DNA of 51,856 bases from a virus, in the IMG/VR virus record IMGVR_UViG_3300025087_000092, positions 1 through 51,856 of that record. The stretch is one strand, 5' to 3'. The position numbers were made by a program, and so were the translations under genes. Position 1 is the first letter of the stretch, and every line of letters begins with the position of its first letter. The notes under the pieces were generated by a model that was not told the DNA's origin, searched no databases, and worked only from the letters and a program-made list of their open reading frames with translations. This document shows, piece after piece, positions 51,702-51,856 of the stretch.

Positions 51702-51856
51702 TGATTGGCTTTATTTTTCCACTTAATACTAAATATTCTACTGCTTGATTTGTTGTTTGTTCATCGGCCCAATCAAATGATTTAACTACTAGCATTTTCA
51801 ATGACATCGGGCCGCAAACATCTAATAAACTCATTAGTCTATCAGCATGTTCTGCA
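51673..51856 (-). CDS. C-terminal fragment of the DUF3987-like helicase
   Basis: Read on the minus strand in the frame that continues from the gene at 1-1146, this stretch stays open through the terminal overlap. It then adds a tail ending VLSGKIKPISGKYERIRI and stops with TAA at 51673-51675. It overlaps the start of the next leftward gene (51701) by 29 nt. It is not a separate gene: it is the missing end of the helicase, displaced because a circular or redundant molecule was written as a line. Confidence 0.85.
   Translation of the reverse strand, partial: AEHADRLMSLLDVCGPMSLKMLVVKSFDWADEQTTNQAVEYLVLSGKIKPISGKYERIRI
51731..51856. repeat. Right copy of 126-bp terminal overlap
   Basis: Exact copy of bases 5-130. 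Removing one copy closes the molecule at about 51,726 bp and restores an unbroken helicase gene. Confidence 0.95.

Overview
The window looks like one essentially complete genome of a lytic tailed phage of the podovirus type. The last 126 bases (51731-51856) repeat bases 5-130 exactly, and one leftward helicase gene is cut in two by the window ends and joins across them in frame. The molecule is therefore circular or terminally redundant, with a unit of about 51,726 bp. It is AT-rich with very tight gene packing (many 1-50 nt overlaps). I see no integrase, tRNA, CRISPR array, insertion sequence or phage RNA polymerase. The host cannot be named. A nested lipoprotein with a lipobox points to a Gram-negative envelope. 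Six matches to sigma-54 promoters imply a host with RpoN. A few genes have strong Shine-Dalgarno sequences (perfect before 36265, good before 11654 and 26239), but most lack one.

Layout. From 18580 leftwards, and on through the ends to 51159, lies the replication/regulation arm on the minus strand. In order of transcription it holds: an unknown protein behind its own promoter and terminator; small genes; an SF2 (SNF2-like) helicase; a MoxR/CobS-like AAA+ ATPase with a partner gene; a minimal sigma-54-activator AAA+ protein; an abundant-looking unknown protein; two tandem paralogues; zinc-binding small proteins; a Cas4/RecB-type nuclease; a Sak4-type recombinase ATPase with an SSB-like protein; a UDG-like/exonuclease/family A DNA polymerase; a MazG-like pyrophosphohydrolase; a candidate lysozyme-like protein; and a DUF3987-like helicase. 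From 19375 to 51179 lies the virion arm on the plus strand: small and large terminase, portal, scaffold, major capsid protein, two small capsid-region proteins, a 1717-aa tailspike, a small lysis-like cassette, further tail proteins, tail-tube A/B-like proteins, and an ejection module ending in a 2397-aa polyvalent protein. A roughly 790-bp non-coding region (18581-19374) separates the two divergent arms.

The most striking feature is an apparent sigma-54 regulon. Five non-coding sites (minus strand at 18632, 11723 and 7744; plus strand at 19344 and 24765) and one site inside the large terminase gene (21265) fit TGGCAY-N5-WTGCT with the invariant GG and GC exactly 10 bp apart. They stand in front of the first leftward gene, the abundant unknown protein, the recombination pair, the terminase operon and the capsid gene. 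The phage also encodes a 259-aa stand-alone AAA+ core of the NtrC/PspF class, with Walker A, Walker B and a GAFTGA-type loop (GSYTGC) but no receiver and no DNA-binding domain. I infer that the phage runs both arms on host RpoN and supplies its own activator.

Other points of interest: Sec signal peptides on two genes of the virion operon; a higher-GC, probably recombinant end of the tailspike; a structured leader RNA before the capsid gene; a lipoprotein nested out of frame in the lysis cassette; and a tandem pair that faintly resembles CARF/Csx20 ring nucleases.
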